Shown: one piece after another, positions 17,643 to 26,122 of the stretch
How the letters are laid out: every line of letters starts with the position of its first letter
Position numbering within the stretch: the stretch's first letter is position 1
DNA from: Pseudocolwellia sp049933045
Lineage (GTDB): Bacteria; Pseudomonadota; Gammaproteobacteria; Enterobacterales; Alteromonadaceae
Direction: 5' to 3'
DNA: 64,000 nucleotides
NCBI RefSeq assembly: GCF_049933045.1
Contig: NZ_CP187926.1
Span: 1,922,001 to 1,986,000, forward strand
Program-made: the position numbers and the translations under genes
The notes under the pieces: model-generated
Told to the model about the DNA's origin: nothing
Seen by the model: only the letters and a program-made list of their open reading frames with translations
Databases searched by the model: none

Positions 17643-18968
17643 ATGATTAAAAAAACACTTTTTCCTTTATTCTTATCACTTTGCTGTATATCGCATGGAG
17701 CATTAGCAGATACAACTAAAGGTGATTCAAATTTAAATAAGTTAAAAAAAGAAGTAAGCGAAAGCGCTTTTGATTCTGCTTGGCTTACCGCTCAAACTCT
17801 TAAAGATGAATATTTAGGTGATCCCGCATTTGATTTTTTATATGGTGTGACTGCATTAGCAAACGATCAGGCAGAATATGCTGTTTTTGCATTTGAACGC
17901 GTTACCGCTAATAGGCCAGAATGGTTAGACGCACAATATCTATTAGCTAAAGCTAACTACAAAATTGCAAATTACCAAGGGGCGATAACAACAAGTCAGT
18001 TATTATTAAGCAACCCTAAAACATCAGAGAAGTTAAAAGAGTCTGCAAATACGCTATTAAACTTATCTCAGTCTAAATTAGATAAACAATCTTTCTATCT
18101 ATCACAACGTGTATCATTAAGCTTAGGGCACGACTCAAACATTAATTCGGGTACCACAGAAGACAACATTTTTATCCCTTCAACGGGTGATACTTTTCTC
18201 TTAAATGATGAGAGTAAAGAAGTTAGCGATAATTATGGTGCGCTTAGTTATCAAGCATCTGGCAGTAAGATCTTTTCTCAAGTTTCAAAAATTATCTTTT
18301 CTGGGAAAGGCACAGTACATAATTTTCAAGATGAATCTCAATACAACCGAATGTTTGCCGACCTAGCCTTTCAATATCAACACTCTTTTGATTTTGGCCG
18401 AATATCCGTTGGACTCAAGTTTACCCCTTTATGGTTAGATGACGAGTTATATAGAACAAGAACAACCCTAACCACCAATTTCGAAAAGCAATTAACCTCT
18501 AAGTGGCTAATGACTACCGGACTAAACATCGGAAAAACAAATAATAAAATTAGTGATGCATTAAATACTGATAATGTTTCCGTGAGTCTCGCTGCCCATT
18601 ATTTCTCGAATAACGTTAAACACTCTTTAGGTTTAAGTTACTCAGATGAGAAAAGTGATCAAGACATCTACGATTACAACAGTCAAAAAATAGCAACAGT
18701 AAGTTATTCAAATTTATGGCTTATCAATAACGCTTGGATCGCGAGCGGTATGATTGCTTTTCAGGAAAAAAAATATCAAGACTCACATCCTTTCTTTCTA
18801 GAACAACGAGATGATGATATGTGGCTCGCATCAGCAAGTCTGCAATACAATCAATCTAAACGCTGGTCATACAATCTAAACATTAACGCACAAGATAAAG
18901 ACAGCAATTTGTCACTCTTTTCTTATCAACGTTCAGATATTAGCTTAACCGCTAATATGAACTTTTAG
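17643..18968 (+). CDS. TPR-plus-beta-barrel outer-membrane protein
   Basis: 441 residues. A signal peptide (LFPLFLSLCCISHGALA) is followed by tetratricopeptide-like helices to about residue 150 (DPAFDFLYGVTALANDQAEYAVFAFERV, LDAQYLLAKANYKIANYQGA). From SLGHDSNINSG onward comes a C-terminal barrel of alternating strands ending in NMNF. The plan resembles Slam/DUF560-type exporters of surface lipoproteins. Eleven bases separate it from the FecR gene, so the two are probably one operon with the giant repeat lipoprotein. A role in placing that lipoprotein on the surface is inference. Confidence 0.72.
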   Translation: MIKKTLFPLFLSLCCISHGALADTTKGDSNLNKLKKEVSESAFDSAWLTAQTLKDEYLGDPAFDFLYGVTALANDQAEYAVFAFERVTANRPEWLDAQYLLAKANYKIANYQGAITTSQLLLSNPKTSEKLKESANTLLNLSQSKLDKQSFYLSQRVSLSLGHDSNINSGTTEDNIFIPSTGDTFLLNDESKEVSDNYGALSYQASGSKIFSQVSKIIFSGKGTVHNFQDESQYNRMFADLAFQYQHSFDFGRISVGLKFTPLWLDDELYRTRTTLTTNFEKQLTSKWLMTTGLNIGKTNNKISDALNTDNVSVSLAAHYFSNNVKHSLGLSYSDEKSDQDIYDYNSQKIATVSYSNLWLINNAWIASGMIAFQEKKYQDSHPFFLEQRDDDMWLASASLQYNQSKRWSYNLNINAQDKDSNLSLFSYQRSDISLTANMNF

Positions 18969-18979
18969 AGGTAATTGAT

Positions 18980-20257
18980 ATGAGAATACTTAGTAAATCA
19001 AACACTTTAGCTTTATTAACAAAAACCACGCCTACGCTAATATTATTTAGCTGTTTGAGCTACGTTGGTACTAGCTATGCAACTACTGAAGAAATAGTCG
19101 CCGGAAAAACACTGTTAGCTAAAGGTAATGTTAAAGCGATTAATCCAGAAACAAATGCTACTCGCTCTTTAAAGCGTCGTTCTAAAATAATGTCTGTAGA
19201 GCACATTACTACAGGTGAAAACAGTAAAGCTCAATTTAGTATGTCTGATGGTGGATTAATTACACTTAAAGAAAACACCGAGATTAACGTTAGCCATTAC
19301 GTATTTGATGAAGAAACACAACAAGGTTCCGCTACTTTGGAAGTGATTAGTGGTGGATTACGTTCAATCAGTGGTTTGATCAAAAAAACAGGTGGTGACT
19401 ATCAAGTTAAAACCCCTGTAGGCTCGATTGGTATTCGCGGAACTCACTTTGCTGTAGAAGTATCAGGCGACGATGTATATTTTGGCGTTTATAGCGGCAA
19501 TATAGATATAGAGTTAGACAATGACCAAACACTTTCATTAGGTGTTAGCGAGGGTTTTGCTTTTGCATCTGTTAGTCAATCAGGAGCAATTACTCCATTT
19601 ACCAAAGCACCTGAGATTTTGTCCTTAGGCTATAACACTTCGCAAGCAGAAAGCTCGGAAGATGTACCAGCTGAAAATACTTCTAATGAAGAAAGTAACG
19701 CAATCCCTGTAACAGATGTTGCATCAACTGATGTTATTACAGACACAACAACAGTCGATGCATCAAACACAGAAAATAATAGTAGCGAAGAGTTAGTAAC
19801 CTCTGATGTTTATACTGATTTGGTATCAGAAGACATAGATAGTGTATCTGAAGAGATTGTGGATATAGAAGATATTCAAACTATCGCAGAGCTTATCTCT
19901 GAGCGTACAGGTACTTTTAATTACGCAGAAATCATCCAAAGCGACGTAACTTCATCGGTAGGAAATGCAGGCGATTTATCTCTTAACTTAGCTGTCGATT
20001 TTGACAATGGAACCGTTCCTGGCGGCTCATTAAGCTTAACTGATAATCAAGGTGAATGGTTTGCTTCATATTCGGGACTAATTAATGTTGATCAATTAGA
20101 ACTTAATATTAACTTCGCTTCTCATGCGAACAAACGTGCAGTCGGTGATATTACCGCAATTTTTTCAGATGGATTAGACGAAATTACAGGTCAATTTAAT
20201 TTGCAAGAAGTTGATGATACATCAATTTCAACTGAAGGTTCTTTTCAGCTTAAGTAA
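18980..20257 (+). CDS. Exported FecR-domain protein
   Basis: 425 residues with a signal peptide ending near TSYA-TTEE. The FecR domain spans about residues 40-190, with the signature VKTPVGSIGIRGTHFAVEV. An acidic Ser/Thr-rich linker follows (about 215-315) and a C-terminal beta-rich domain ends in SFQLK. Classical FecR proteins pass a signal from a receptor to a sigma factor, but this one has no membrane helix and no sigma gene beside it. It belongs to the periplasmic/secreted FecR class found with CHASE2 cyclases. Neighbours: TPR barrel upstream, giant tandem-95 lipoprotein downstream. Confidence 0.85.
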   Translation: MRILSKSNTLALLTKTTPTLILFSCLSYVGTSYATTEEIVAGKTLLAKGNVKAINPETNATRSLKRRSKIMSVEHITTGENSKAQFSMSDGGLITLKENTEINVSHYVFDEETQQGSATLEVISGGLRSISGLIKKTGGDYQVKTPVGSIGIRGTHFAVEVSGDDVYFGVYSGNIDIELDNDQTLSLGVSEGFAFASVSQSGAITPFTKAPEILSLGYNTSQAESSEDVPAENTSNEESNAIPVTDVASTDVITDTTTVDASNTENNSSEELVTSDVYTDLVSEDIDSVSEEIVDIEDIQTIAELISERTGTFNYAEIIQSDVTSSVGNAGDLSLNLAVDFDNGTVPGGSLSLTDNQGEWFASYSGLINVDQLELNINFASHANKRAVGDITAIFSDGLDEITGQFNLQEVDDTSISTEGSFQLK

Positions 20258-20322
20258 CTCAATACATAAGTAAACATAAAGAACTCTATTCAGCTCAATG
20301 ATTTAAAATTAGGACTTACCCA

Positions 20323-23300
20323 ATGCGCAAATTTAGTATTATTACCGGAACACTCATAACATCAAGTTTACTTCTTGCTGGCTGTGGTGGTGGTGAAAGC
20401 GATTCAGTTGAAGCAGTTACGACTCCTTCTTCAGAAGTTACTTCTCCCACGACAAACGATCAAAGCGAACCCGTTACAACCGATAATAACTCAATATCTC
20501 TAATAGGTGTATTAGGTAAACAAGAAATAAAATTTCAGAAAGTTAGTGGTGTAATTAAACAGCAAAACGCTATTGTGGATGCTGAATTTTCAAATGCGAT
20601 CGGTGAATTTGTTTATAAAGGAGATACAACAGATATTATCGGTAATATAACTTTCGCGTTAAACGTAAGTGATCCAGATGGAATAACAGATATATCTATT
20701 TATTTACCTGATGTACAAAGAACGATTGTTATTTGTTCTCAAGACTGTGGCACCGAATACAGCGAGAATATTATCGGTTATAACCCTCAGCTATACGGAT
20801 TATCTGAAGGTGTTCTAAGAATAGAATTATTCGTTACAGATAGTGCGCAAAACACAGCAAAATTAGATGCACAAAGTGTCAACTGGCGCCCTATTAGTAT
20901 TTCAGGGATAAACATCACTCGTGAAAATGACAAGTTAGCTATAAACTGGAATGGCGAGGCGTCTCTTGAACGTTACAATGTTTATGCCGCTACAGATCCA
21001 AATTTAACACCACTTAATGCCCTTACTCTAGAGCATGGTGTGCAACAACTTTCTATAAAAGAAACAAGTGTAGAAATAGAAGATCAAGATCCTGCACAAA
21101 GTTATTACGTGCTGATTACAGGTATTGATGAGAATGGTGAAAGTGGTTTAAATGTCCCTATAAAAATAGCTTCAACACTTGTTGTACCAAATCAAGCCCC
21201 CTATGCAGTAACGGACCTAATTGAGATTGATGAAGATTCTTCAATTAGTTCAAATGTATTAGTAAATGATATAGATCCTGAAAATAGCGAACTTACTCTC
21301 ACCGCTATTTTAACTCAACCATTTAATGGCGTCTTAACAAGTCAACCGAATGGTGAAGTTACTTACACTCCTAATAGCAATTTTAATGGTAATGACAGCT
21401 TTACTTATCAAATTTCTGATGACGAAAACAACCTAGCTCAAGCTACTGTATCTATCGTTGTAAATAATGTAAATGATGCGCCTATTGCAGCGAATGATAT
21501 CTTCAGTGTTGATGCTGATAATACACTTACATCAGATTCAGGTGCTTTGATTGTTAACGATTATGATATTGATGGTGACTTTCTTTTTGTTAACATCGAC
21601 GCAATATCAGAGCCATTACACGGCACTTTACAGCTAAATTCTGATGGTAGTTTCATTTATGTAGATAACGGAACATTTGCAGGAAATGATAGCTTTCAGT
21701 ACCAAGTTACCGACAACAAAGGCGGTACAAGTACAGCAGAAGTAACTTTATTAACTTCAAGTGAGAACACAATACCTGCTGCAGCAAACGACAGTTACGA
21801 AATTAACGAAGACGAAAACCTTGTTTTAGTCTCTACAAATAGTATTTTAAATAATGATACGGATCCAAATGGATTTGATCTCACTTTAAATACCACGCTT
21901 ATTAAAACAACTTCACATGGACAATTAAATTTAAGTGTGGATGGTACTTTTACATATATACCCGATACTAATTTTTATGGTCTTGATGATTTTAAGTATG
22001 AAGTAGTAAATACATTAGGTGAAACCTCACAAGCTTTTGTCAGTATTGCAGTAAAACCTATTGCAGATATCCCATTGGCTAATAATGATAACTATCAAAT
22101 AGATGAAGATAACATTCTTGATGTAAATGCAGATGAAGGATTATTAGCTAACGATTCAAATATTGATGGCGGAACGTTAAAAATAAATACGTCTCCGGTT
22201 GTTACTCCTCAACAAGGCAGTGTTTTATTAAATGTAGATGGTAGTTTTATTTATACACCTAACAGTAATTTTCAAGGGTTAGATACTTTTAGTTATCAAA
22301 TACTTAATACAAACGGCCATACATCTACCGCACAAACAAGTATTACAATAAACGCAATTAATGATGCACCTCAAGCAGTGAATGACAACGCACAAACGAA
22401 CTCTGAAACACAACTCGCTATTAATGTTATTAGTAATGATATAGATGTTGATGGTGATACTTTAACAATAATATCAGCTTCAACTGAAGCAGAGTTTGGC
22501 ACTGTATCTATAGATACTGTAAGTAACATTTTATTCTATACACCATTAACAACTTTCGGTGGTGTAGCTTTAATTAACTACACAATTGCAGATGTTCAAG
22601 GTATTGAAAGTAGTGCAACTGTTCTAGTTTCAGTTAATCTAATAAGTTCACTAAACAGTGTTCCTATTGCTACTCCCGATACTTATATATTGACCGAAGA
22701 CACCCAGCTAACAATTGATACCTTATTGGATAATGATACGGACTCTGATGGTGGAACTTTATCTATATTAACAACACCTTTAAATGACGTTTCTAATGGT
22801 GTTTTGATTTTAGGCTCAGATGGTACCTTCACATACACTCCTAAAGCTAACTTTAATGGTACTGACAGTTTTACTTACAGATTGACAGACAACCAAGGTG
22901 GTTTTACTAGTGCCCAAGTCACCCTAACAGTTAATCCTTTGAATGATTTTCCCATAGCTAATTTAGACTCATACTCTATGTTAGAAAACACTAGCCTCAC
23001 AGTCATAGCTACAGATTTTAATGCTTTATTAGCGAATGATAGTGATGATGATGGCGATACTTTAACAGTCAATGTTGCAGCAAGCTCAAATCCTGCATCT
23101 GGTACTTTATCTATTGATACAGATGGTGAATTTACTTATATACCAGATGATGACTTTGTTGGTGTTGACAGCTTTAACTACCAATTAGAAGACGGCAATG
23201 GAGGTTCTGTAACCGGTACAGCAACTATTACAGTTGTTAATGTAAATGCTGCTCCTAAAGCAATTCCAGATCATTACAACATGATCCAAGGTAATGTTTT

Positions 23301-25074
23301 AAATGGTGAGACTGTACTTGATAATGATACAGATGCTGATAATGATGTGTTAAGTCTAGATACTTCATTTCTATCAGGGGCATTTAACGGCACTGTTGTA
23401 TTCTTAACAGACGGTACATTTACTTACACCCCAAATATTGATTTCTTTGGTGCTGATAATTTTACCTACATGGTAGATGATGGCAATGGTGGTCAAGACG
23501 AAGGATTAGCTAATATAACAATATCAGCTGATCCTGATGCTCAAGGTAATCCATTAGCAAGAACTGATAATTATGAAGTTGATGAAGATTTTTCATTAAT
23601 GGAGACTAGCCTATTAAATAATGATGTTGTTAACCAAAATAAAGATTCTGATACCACTATATTAACAGTATCTCCTACTCCAGTTACAGCACCAAGTAAT
23701 GGAACACTTATACTTTATAATGATGGTTCATTCACTTATACACCTAACCTTAACTACTTCGGTAACGACACTTTTGAATACAAAGTAACTAACATTTACA
23801 ATAAGTCTGCCACAGGAACAGTTAACTTAACTGTTAATGCAATAGATGATGCACCTATAGCTGTAGATGATATTTTTACAGTAGAAATGAACAGCGGTAT
23901 AAATGAAGGTGATTTTTTACTTGATAACGATATTGATCCAGAAGATGAACATTTAGACATCAATGAAACACCTTTTACAGATGTTCAAAATGGTAAACTA
24001 ATCTTAGATAAACATGGTGAGTTTGAATATACACCAGACACCAACTTTATTGGTGTAGACAGTTTCGTGTATCAACTTATCGATGATGGCGGTAATAGCG
24101 ACGTAGCCACTGTAACTATAACGGTAACCGTACCTTCAGAAAATCCATTAGGGAATTTACCTCCAATCGCGGTTGACGATACTTGGACTATAAACGAAAA
24201 CACAAATAACAATTATACTTCTTTTATATTAAATAATGACAGTGATCCTGAAGGTAGCGAGCTAGAAGTTAACGAAACACCTGTTACAGATACACAACAT
24301 GGCACATTAAAATTAAAAGCTAATGGCCTTGTTAAATATACACCAGACACTGATTATGTAGGTACTGATAGTTTTGTTTACCAGATAATTGACGGTAACG
24401 GAAATACTGATATAGCAACGGTTACTATTACAATTCTTAATGTAAATGCAGCGCCTAGTATTGTTACCGATTCCTTCACCCTTACTCAATACTCCACACT
24501 CAATGGCACAAGTGTACTTAATAACGATACTGACGCTGATAGCGACTCCCTAAGTATAGACACTAACTTTGTATCTTCACCTCTAAATGGAAGCGTTGTA
24601 TTTGAAAGTGACGGAACATTCACATATACACCAAACTCAGGTTATGTAGGGTCAGATATTTTTTCTTATAAAGCTATTGATAATAATGGTGGTGAAACTG
24701 AAGGAGTAGTTACTTTGGTGGTCGAGCCTAATACCTCAACCACCTTACAGCCTTTTGCTCGTGATGATTATTACACTGTTGAAGAAGAAGAGACTTTAAA
24801 TGGAAGTTCAATACTAGATAATGACGATGCTGTAGGCATAGTCTTACTTGGAATAACTATAAGCGAATTACCATTTATAGTAACGCAACAACAAGATGTT
24901 GAGCATGGTACTTTGATACTAGACAGTGATGGTGAATTTACTTATACACCAGATGATGACTTTGTAGGGGAAGATACATTTATTTATTCAGTTTCACATA
25001 CGGGTATAACTACATCTTCTGCTATTGTTCACATAATAGTAACTGATGATGATGATGATGATGATGATGATTAA
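20323..25074 (+). CDS. Giant tandem-95 (cadherin-like) repeat lipoprotein
   Basis: 1583 residues. A lipoprotein signal with lipobox LLAGCGGG is followed by a Thr/Ser-rich linker. One Ig/cadherin-like and one fibronectin-III-like domain (ISGINITRENDKLAINW, about 195-275) come next, then about 13 repeats of roughly 100 residues. Each repeat opens like APIAVDDIFTVE, continues with LxNDxDxDGDxL and DGxFTYTPxxxFxGxDSFxYxxxD, and ends VNDAP or similar. The Asp/Asn-rich loops predict calcium binding. The tail ends in eight consecutive Asp. There is no RTX C-terminal secretion signal, which agrees with lipoprotein export. Likely an adhesin or matrix protein; the ligand is unknown. Confidence 0.85.
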   Translation: MRKFSIITGTLITSSLLLAGCGGGESDSVEAVTTPSSEVTSPTTNDQSEPVTTDNNSISLIGVLGKQEIKFQKVSGVIKQQNAIVDAEFSNAIGEFVYKGDTTDIIGNITFALNVSDPDGITDISIYLPDVQRTIVICSQDCGTEYSENIIGYNPQLYGLSEGVLRIELFVTDSAQNTAKLDAQSVNWRPISISGINITRENDKLAINWNGEASLERYNVYAATDPNLTPLNALTLEHGVQQLSIKETSVEIEDQDPAQSYYVLITGIDENGESGLNVPIKIASTLVVPNQAPYAVTDLIEIDEDSSISSNVLVNDIDPENSELTLTAILTQPFNGVLTSQPNGEVTYTPNSNFNGNDSFTYQISDDENNLAQATVSIVVNNVNDAPIAANDIFSVDADNTLTSDSGALIVNDYDIDGDFLFVNIDAISEPLHGTLQLNSDGSFIYVDNGTFAGNDSFQYQVTDNKGGTSTAEVTLLTSSENTIPAAANDSYEINEDENLVLVSTNSILNNDTDPNGFDLTLNTTLIKTTSHGQLNLSVDGTFTYIPDTNFYGLDDFKYEVVNTLGETSQAFVSIAVKPIADIPLANNDNYQIDEDNILDVNADEGLLANDSNIDGGTLKINTSPVVTPQQGSVLLNVDGSFIYTPNSNFQGLDTFSYQILNTNGHTSTAQTSITINAINDAPQAVNDNAQTNSETQLAINVISNDIDVDGDTLTIISASTEAEFGTVSIDTVSNILFYTPLTTFGGVALINYTIADVQGIESSATVLVSVNLISSLNSVPIATPDTYILTEDTQLTIDTLLDNDTDSDGGTLSILTTPLNDVSNGVLILGSDGTFTYTPKANFNGTDSFTYRLTDNQGGFTSAQVTLTVNPLNDFPIANLDSYSMLENTSLTVIATDFNALLANDSDDDGDTLTVNVAASSNPASGTLSIDTDGEFTYIPDDDFVGVDSFNYQLEDGNGGSVTGTATITVVNVNAAPKAIPDHYNMIQGNVLNGETVLDNDTDADNDVLSLDTSFLSGAFNGTVVFLTDGTFTYTPNIDFFGADNFTYMVDDGNGGQDEGLANITISADPDAQGNPLARTDNYEVDEDFSLMETSLLNNDVVNQNKDSDTTILTVSPTPVTAPSNGTLILYNDGSFTYTPNLNYFGNDTFEYKVTNIYNKSATGTVNLTVNAIDDAPIAVDDIFTVEMNSGINEGDFLLDNDIDPEDEHLDINETPFTDVQNGKLILDKHGEFEYTPDTNFIGVDSFVYQLIDDGGNSDVATVTITVTVPSENPLGNLPPIAVDDTWTINENTNNNYTSFILNNDSDPEGSELEVNETPVTDTQHGTLKLKANGLVKYTPDTDYVGTDSFVYQIIDGNGNTDIATVTITILNVNAAPSIVTDSFTLTQYSTLNGTSVLNNDTDADSDSLSIDTNFVSSPLNGSVVFESDGTFTYTPNSGYVGSDIFSYKAIDNNGGETEGVVTLVVEPNTSTTLQPFARDDYYTVEEEETLNGSSILDNDDAVGIVLLGITISELPFIVTQQQDVEHGTLILDSDGEFTYTPDDDFVGEDTFIYSVSHTGITTSSAIVHIIVTDDDDDDDDD
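25046..25072 (+). repeat. GAT trinucleotide run coding for poly-Asp
   Basis: GAT is repeated about eight times in frame just before the stop codon of the tandem-95 gene. The unit is a codon, so gains or losses would change the length of the Asp tail without changing the frame. Confidence 0.85.
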
Positions 25075-25242
25075 GCATTGTAAAGTTTAGTTCAGGGAAT
25101 GAGTAATAATAAAAAAAGATTAAATATAAATATTTTATAATGGCGAAACACTAGAAGGATAGACTACTGCTTACCTATCTAGAAAATAAGTGTAACTTTT
25201 TAGCCATAATAACCATGACGAATAATTAATGGTATTAACATA

Positions 25243-26115
25243 ATGAAAATAGAATTTTATGGCGTTAGAGGTTCAATGCCAACTCCCGGAGAAAATACCG
25301 TTGTATATGGCGGTAATACTTCGTGCGTCTATCTTGAATTAAGTAACGGTAACAATGTTATTTTAGATTCAGGTACAGGCATTGCAAAACTTAACGGCAA
25401 ATTTAAAAGTTACAAACGCCCTATCCATTTATTAGTTACCCATAATCACTGGGATCATATTCAAGGTTTTCCTTATTTCGCGCCAATTTATAGTGAAAAC
25501 ACAACAATTGAAATAATAACGGGCATCACCGATAGTAATGACACTGATATGATATTAAAGCAAATGTCAGGTACTAATCATCCGGTGAAATACGACCAAC
25601 TCCCTTCAAAAATCACATTAAATACCGAACTTGCTCACCAGAAAGAATTTTCACTAAATACTTTTAAAGTCACGACACAAGCACTTAACCACCCCGACGG
25701 TGGCACAGCTTATTGCTTAACAGGTGATAACCAAAAAGTTGCCTACGTAACAGATAACGAACTTAAACCACCTTATGCAGAATCAAGCACCTGGGATGAA
25801 TGGGTAGCGTTTATTAAAGATGCCGATGTACTCATACACGATGCGCAATACAACAATAAAGATATGCCGTTAAAACATGGCTGGGGTCATAGCACTTACG
25901 AACAAGTAGCTGAACTTGCTATGCAAGCAAATGTAAAACAGGTGTTTCTTATTAGTCACGATCCTTCAGCAACAGACTCTGAATTAGCGAGACATGAAAA
26001 AGAGCAACAACAAAAATCAAGTCATAAACTCAACATCACTTGGGCAAAAGAAGGATGTTCATATTTAATAGACACTCAAGCCTTTAGTACAATCACAGCT
26101 ATAAGAGCTCAATAA
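25243..26115 (+). CDS. Metallo-beta-lactamase-fold hydrolase
   Basis: 290 residues. THNHWDHIQGF is the HxHxDH metal motif, preceded by VILDSGTGI. ALNHPDGGTAYCL, YVTDNE and LIHDAQY supply further metal ligands, and ISHDPSATD the last His. It resembles the PhnP/RNase Z-like phosphodiesterase branch more than beta-lactamases. It stands seven bases before a CHASE2 adenylate cyclase. Action on a cyclic nucleotide or other phosphodiester is a reasonable guess, but the substrate is not shown. No signal peptide is visible, so it is cytoplasmic. Confidence 0.85.
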   Translation: MKIEFYGVRGSMPTPGENTVVYGGNTSCVYLELSNGNNVILDSGTGIAKLNGKFKSYKRPIHLLVTHNHWDHIQGFPYFAPIYSENTTIEIITGITDSNDTDMILKQMSGTNHPVKYDQLPSKITLNTELAHQKEFSLNTFKVTTQALNHPDGGTAYCLTGDNQKVAYVTDNELKPPYAESSTWDEWVAFIKDADVLIHDAQYNNKDMPLKHGWGHSTYEQVAELAMQANVKQVFLISHDPSATDSELARHEKEQQQKSSHKLNITWAKEGCSYLIDTQAFSTITAIRAQ

Positions 26116-26122
26116 AACCTTC

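Noticed and set aside
18980..20257. FecR protein as part of a FecIR-type sigma regulator
   Set aside because: No ECF sigma gene and no membrane helix; the neighbours are a barrel protein and a giant lipoprotein.
25046..25072. GAT run as an on/off phase-variation switch
   Set aside because: The unit is three bases, so length changes cannot shift the frame.
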